A program made the translations under genes and the position numbers. The notes beneath the pieces were generated by a model. That model did no database searches. It saw nothing but the letters and a program-made list of their open reading frames with translations, and was not told the DNA's origin. DNA of 64,000 nucleotides from NCBI RefSeq assembly GCF_030272615.1, contig NC_081413.1, positions 550,808,136 to 550,872,135 of the forward strand, written 5' to 3'. The stretch is from Cryptomeria japonica. Taxonomy: Eukaryota; Streptophyta; Pinopsida; Cupressales; Cupressaceae. Below are positions 60,164 to 64,000 of the stretch, piece by piece. Numbering within the stretch: position 1 is the stretch's first letter; every line of letters begins with the position of its first letter.

Positions 60164-60576
60164 CAGCAGTAAAAACCCTTCGGGTTTCCGCTTGGAGGTT
60201 GGTGTAGATGCAGGTGTGGGGGTTGGCGGGTGTGTTTTGATAGTAATGTCAGCCCTTTTTTGGAAATTCAAATAGGTGTTTTATGAATTTAATTATCTAT
60301 GTAAGCCCGATATGGGTCTGAATAGTATAAGAAAGTTTTAACAGTAATAGGAATATGTATCATCCTGTGGGTATCGAGGGAGCTGGAAAGTTGGGTGGTT
60401 TTTTTTTTTGTAATTGTGTTGGAGGTTTGGATGCTAATGTCTGAGTGTGAGCCAATTGTAGGTTTGTAAGTTCTATGATCGGGCTAACTGGATGTATGAA
60501 AGCCTGAATTTTGAAGATGTAATAACTATATTCTATAATGAAATAAAAAACATTATTACCGACCAAAAAAGATAAA

Positions 60577-60590
60577 AATTATTTAATCCC
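60577..60590. repeat. LINE target site duplication, right copy
   Basis: AATTATTTAATCCC, identical to 53027-53040, directly after the A-rich LINE end. Confidence 0.88.
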
Positions 60591-62259
60591 TAAATATAAA
60601 TTCCTCATAATTAAATAAATCATAAACTTATTTAATTATTCCTCATGCAAGTGGAATAAATAAATATTATTTATTTATTTATCTACTCAACTTACTTGCT
60701 AATTTGAAAATGGATCATATATCTTTATTTGTTGTTATTGATTTTCAAAATTAATGAATTTGGCAACTTATCTTCATTTCTTAATTTTAAAATAGAAAAT
60801 AAGATATGCACATCTAAAAATTAGAATCTTTCCATTTTCTTCTTTAGTCTCTATTATCTTCATCTCCTCTCATCCGATCTTGGTTATTCATCCTTTTGGG
60901 TTGAATTCAATTCTAGTCATTAATCAACCAAAGATTAGTTAAACCCCTCTCTTCTCTCATTTTCTCACCATAATCACATTGTATCTAGCATCCAATTTAG
61001 CTTTGTGCACATAAAAAATAGAGAGCTATTTGAAGGAGATTAAAAGGAATAATGGAGAGGCTACAAAATGGTGCAACTTAGGTTCGAATTTGTTTCTTTT
61101 ATTATTTCATTGAAATTTGTTTCATTGGTAGGATTGGAATTACAGTGTGAAATTGGAGTTTTGTGGTTTCTCTTTTGTTTCACGCTTTCCCAAATTGAAA
61201 TATGGAATGAAAATAAATATACTTACCCAAATTCCTCTGTCAACTTTTCTATTTTTGTCTCTACTTGGCTACACCTCTCACTCCTCTTTTCCTCCATTAT
61301 AACATCCTCATCTGATATCATCCATCAATTCTCTATTCAATCTCATCTATTGATCAAAATTGAATCCTCTATAAAACCAACCTTCATTCTCATTCGTATT
61401 CAACCACAACTTTTTGAAGCTTTTGTGAATTCAATCCCTTTTGAGCTTTATGTAATTTGTGTACAACTGATATCTAAGAGCAATAATTTAACTCACACAT
61501 CTAAGAGAGACAATGACGTTGGTATAATTTTGTGTTGATTTCATAGTTTCTTACATTCAATTTCATTTTTCATTAGCATAAAATTGAGAGTTTGTGTGGC
61601 GGTCTTTTGAGAATTAATGCTTGTTTCTTCTTTCTCGTCTACATAAGTACAACACTATTTTGACATACAATTTATGAACTATTCAATTGACTTTTTGCAA
61701 AACTTGAGTGTTATATGGGTTCACACATCAAGGTTACTTGTGGGTATATATGAATAACCAAAGCATATACAATTTCACCAAATTGGGTCAAATATCACAT
61801 ATATTACTTAATTAAATTTAACTTATTTAAAACACATTATTATTTAAATTTAACATCAATATTAATATGTCAACATAATCAATCAAAATCACATTATTTA
61901 TCTCATCTCAACACAAATTTAATGTCAAAATTGCATTTAATCTATATTAACCAATATTTCAAACATCACTAAACTAAGCATGGTAAAATCAAACATAATA
62001 CTATCTTAAATACATCATCTAAAAAATCATCACAAAAGAATGCATCATCCTCACAAGGAAATTGGCATAATATATCATGCACACACATCAATATAAATAA
62101 TAACAAAGTCCAACATGTTGAGGAACACCATCTTGAACATGTAGGTGGTTCATACACATCATGAGTCATAAAGGTACCACATGCACAAAAAAACATATCA
62201 ATGAATAATCAATCTAAGCAAAGCACAACCACAACCTATGTATCCTTGGATACATAGTC
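60591..62259. other. AT-rich stretch without a supported gene
   Basis: The open frame at 61068-61538 shows no family motif and low-complexity composition. It is not called. The left part continues the AT-rich zone seen before the LINE. 61800-61970 is very AT-rich. Confidence 0.5.
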
Positions 62260-63010
62260 AGGCTATGCTGAGATCAACACATCTCCAAGATGCAAACAAG
62301 AAGGGCATTACATGATTAAAGTCATTTTGATAATTGGATAAAATATTTCATGAAAATCGATACCCTTTTTTTTCTGGAAATCCTTTCACCACAAGTCTAG
62401 CCTATTTTTATTCTTGCCTCCATGTTCTTCCTTTAGTATGTAAACCCATTTGTTTGGCAATGTTTTTTTATCTTTAGGTAATTGGATTAAGTCCCATGTG
62501 TATTTTTTATCAAGGATTATGTTTCCTTTTTCATGCCTTGCTTCCACTTTTTTCTAGTTTCTACTTGCATTGCTTCATCATAATTTTTTAGTTCACTAGA
62601 ATAAGTCAACAATATATGATATAATCAAGGAAAGTATCATTCAGGGAGTCTACTTATTCCAGTAGATATACCTACAAGATTATTATTCTAGTAGATATTC
62701 CTATGAGATTTTGACTTATTTGTTGTTCTGGTTGTTGAATATTTTGGTTTTCTAGCACCTTTTGAACTACATTTTCTTGGATTTCATCAAGCACTGTAGA
62801 TTTTGCTTTTGTCTTTTCCTATTTCTTTCCATACAACTGATATTTGTACACAATCTTCTTATTGAATATCACAACACTACTCCTAATGATTTTGTGATTT
62901 GCATAATCCCATAAATGATAACCAAAATCATTAACTCTGTATCCAATAAAATTACTCTCTATGGATTTTGCTTAAGCTTTAATCTATTATTTATGTCACT
63001 ATGGACAAAT
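62260..63010 (-). pseudogene. copia remnant: integrase C-terminal part to RT start, broken
   Basis: The minus strand gives, in pieces, SNFIGYRVNDFGYHLWDY (about 62985-62890, the integrase/connection segment of copia), a Gln/Glu-rich linker (VQKVLENQNIQQPEQQISQN), then EAMQVETRK (about 62590) and RLVVKGFPEKKGIDFHEIF (about 62402-62345), the copia RT entry segment. Frames change several times, so this is an old fragment. No LTR is paired with it. Confidence 0.7.
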
Positions 63011-63179
63011 TATTCACAACAAAATAAAATTAGAAATTAGTAGTTTATATTTTTACCTATCCATGTCTCCTTTGGAACACCACCATCCAAGGAACTTGAA
63101 GGCCCTCTATTTATCAAGAAAACAACAATATCTACTTTATTTGCCAAAAATTGGCCTATGAATGGGCTCGTGGATAGAC

Positions 63180-63660
63180 TAATCCGATTCTTTCAGGCAA
63201 TGCGAAGGTGGTATGGAGAAAGCCTAAGGATTGATGGATTAAAGTCAATTTCAATGGAGCATCAAAGGGGAATCTGCACCCCTTGAGTGTTGGTTTTGTC
63301 GTAAGAGATTGGGTTGGAAATATAATGGCTTAGGAAGCAAAGGAGTTGTTGTAAGGAATAAACAATGAAGCGAAGGCACAAGGAACTCTATTTGCAATAA
63401 AAATGGTCAAAAAAATGGATATTACCAGATTGCACCTGGAAGGAGATTCAATGATAATTATAAATGCAGTAATAAATGGTGAAGCCCTATCTTGCAAATT
63501 AAATAAATATGTCAAATTAATAAATAATTATTTAAAACCCTTTAATGATTTTAAAGTATCTCATGTAATAAGGGGAGGCAATACTATTGTCGATACATTA
63601 TCCAAGATGGTAGTGGTAATAAATGACATGCATTTAAACAAAATTTGGGAGGATTTTTGA
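63180..63660 (+). pseudogene. LINE RNase H remnant (second LINE)
   Basis: The plus strand shows WIKVNFNGASKGNLHPLSVG, then NNEAKAQGTLFAIKMVKK and LHLEGDSMIIINAVINGE, ending VIRGGNTIVDTLSKMVVV and a stop at 63658-63660. This is the same RNase H type as at 58680-59090 but from a different LINE copy. Stops interrupt the N-part. The upstream RT is missing. The last 340 bases of the window (63661-64000) may be its 3' part; no gene seen there. Confidence 0.75.
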
Positions 63661-64000
63661 AGCATGAGTGTAGTCCTTTGAGGAGGACTATATGACAACA
63701 AAAGCATAACCCCATTATGAAATGTAATGGGTAGTTAATGTGACAATTTGGCAGGATTTTGTAGGGAATGAGGAGGTGGATATATGTTACATTGTGTGAT
63801 GCAGTGGTGATAGGTGGCAAGGGTCTGAGCAAGATGGAAGAGATTTTTTCTCTCATCGCTCTAAAGCATCGTCTTTCCTAGGGATGGTGATGGAGAAGAG
63901 GATGTAGAGTCTATTCAAATTTGATGACCCCCTCTTCAAGTAAAAAATGGATATACTGCTTGGAGGAAAAATTGTGAATGCAAAGAATAAGTATCAGAAT

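Larger units (their letters stand above)
53041..60576 (+). mobile_element. near full-length L1-type LINE with 14-bp target duplication
   Basis: The 14-mer AATTATTTAATCCC lies at 53027-53040 and again at 60577-60590. Between them are a GC-richer 5' end, ORF1 (DUF4283 type), ORF2 (endonuclease, RT, zinc segment, RNase H) and a 1.4-kb 3' part with an extra ORF. The 3' end is A-rich (ACCAAAAAAGATAAA). Length 7.5 kb. L1 elements with a C-terminal RNase H are known in plants. Stops and frame changes are present, so this copy is inactive, but its full ends suggest it is not very old. Confidence 0.9.

Noticed and set aside
61068-61538. 156-codon plus-strand reading frame
   Set aside because: Composition is low-complexity Ser/Ile/Phe, with no family motif or repeat relation; probably chance in AT-rich DNA.

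Overview
This window reads as nuclear DNA of a seed plant with a very large, repeat-packed genome. It is AT-rich, has no operons, and is filled almost wall to wall with nested plant transposons: Ty1/copia, Ty3/gypsy of Tat-like type, CACTA (En/Spm), L1-type LINEs and a TRIM-like LTR element. Sparse old gene fragments and very long LTRs fit a gymnosperm best, but that is inference and no single gene here proves it. I see no gene that I would call a functional host gene, and no tRNA, rRNA or CRISPR.

Layout. (1) 1-2718: 3' half of a Sirevirus-like copia element with several polypurine tracts and a 1.3-kb 3' LTR. (2) 2791-5407 (minus): decayed reading frame of an unnamed protein family. (3) 5588-9296: complete LTR element with 5-bp target duplication carrying only gag and protease. 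(4) 9297-15615 (minus): 5' part of a gypsy element (LTR, gag, protease, post-protease ORF), inserted into the integrase of (5) 15616-23602 (minus), a second gypsy element with LTR, gag, protease, an RNase H placed before RT, then RT, RNase H and integrase. (6) 23666-46805: a candidate 23-kb CACTA transposon bounded by related CACTA/TAGTG ends and TTT duplications. On its minus strand it carries a multi-exon TNP2 transposase and a multi-exon Transposase_24 protein. Within the same boundaries lie an intronless broken CWC22 copy, a PPR fragment, a roughly 1,050-codon decayed ORF of unknown family, a 201-bp tandem array and a deletion derivative of the same repeat unit. (7) 46934-47602: ten related hairpins in tandem. 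(8) 47620-53040: non-coding DNA with a TRIM-like element (50255-52147) bounded by ATTTG duplications. (9) 53041-60576: near full-length L1-type LINE with a 14-bp target duplication and an extra 3' ORF. (10) 60591-64000: AT-rich DNA, a minus-strand copia integrase/RT remnant and a second LINE RNase H remnant.

How parts work together. The gypsy, copia and LINE units show the expected copy machinery, mostly broken by stops and frameshifts. The CACTA transposase pair is the least damaged coding material. The most unusual items are the unnamed long-ORF family present twice (minus 2.8-5.4 kb, plus 26.1-29.2 kb), the possible capture of CWC22 and PPR sequence inside a CACTA element, the hairpin array, the LINE with an added promoter-plus-ORF module, and the protease-RNase H-RT-RNase H-integrase order in one gypsy element.
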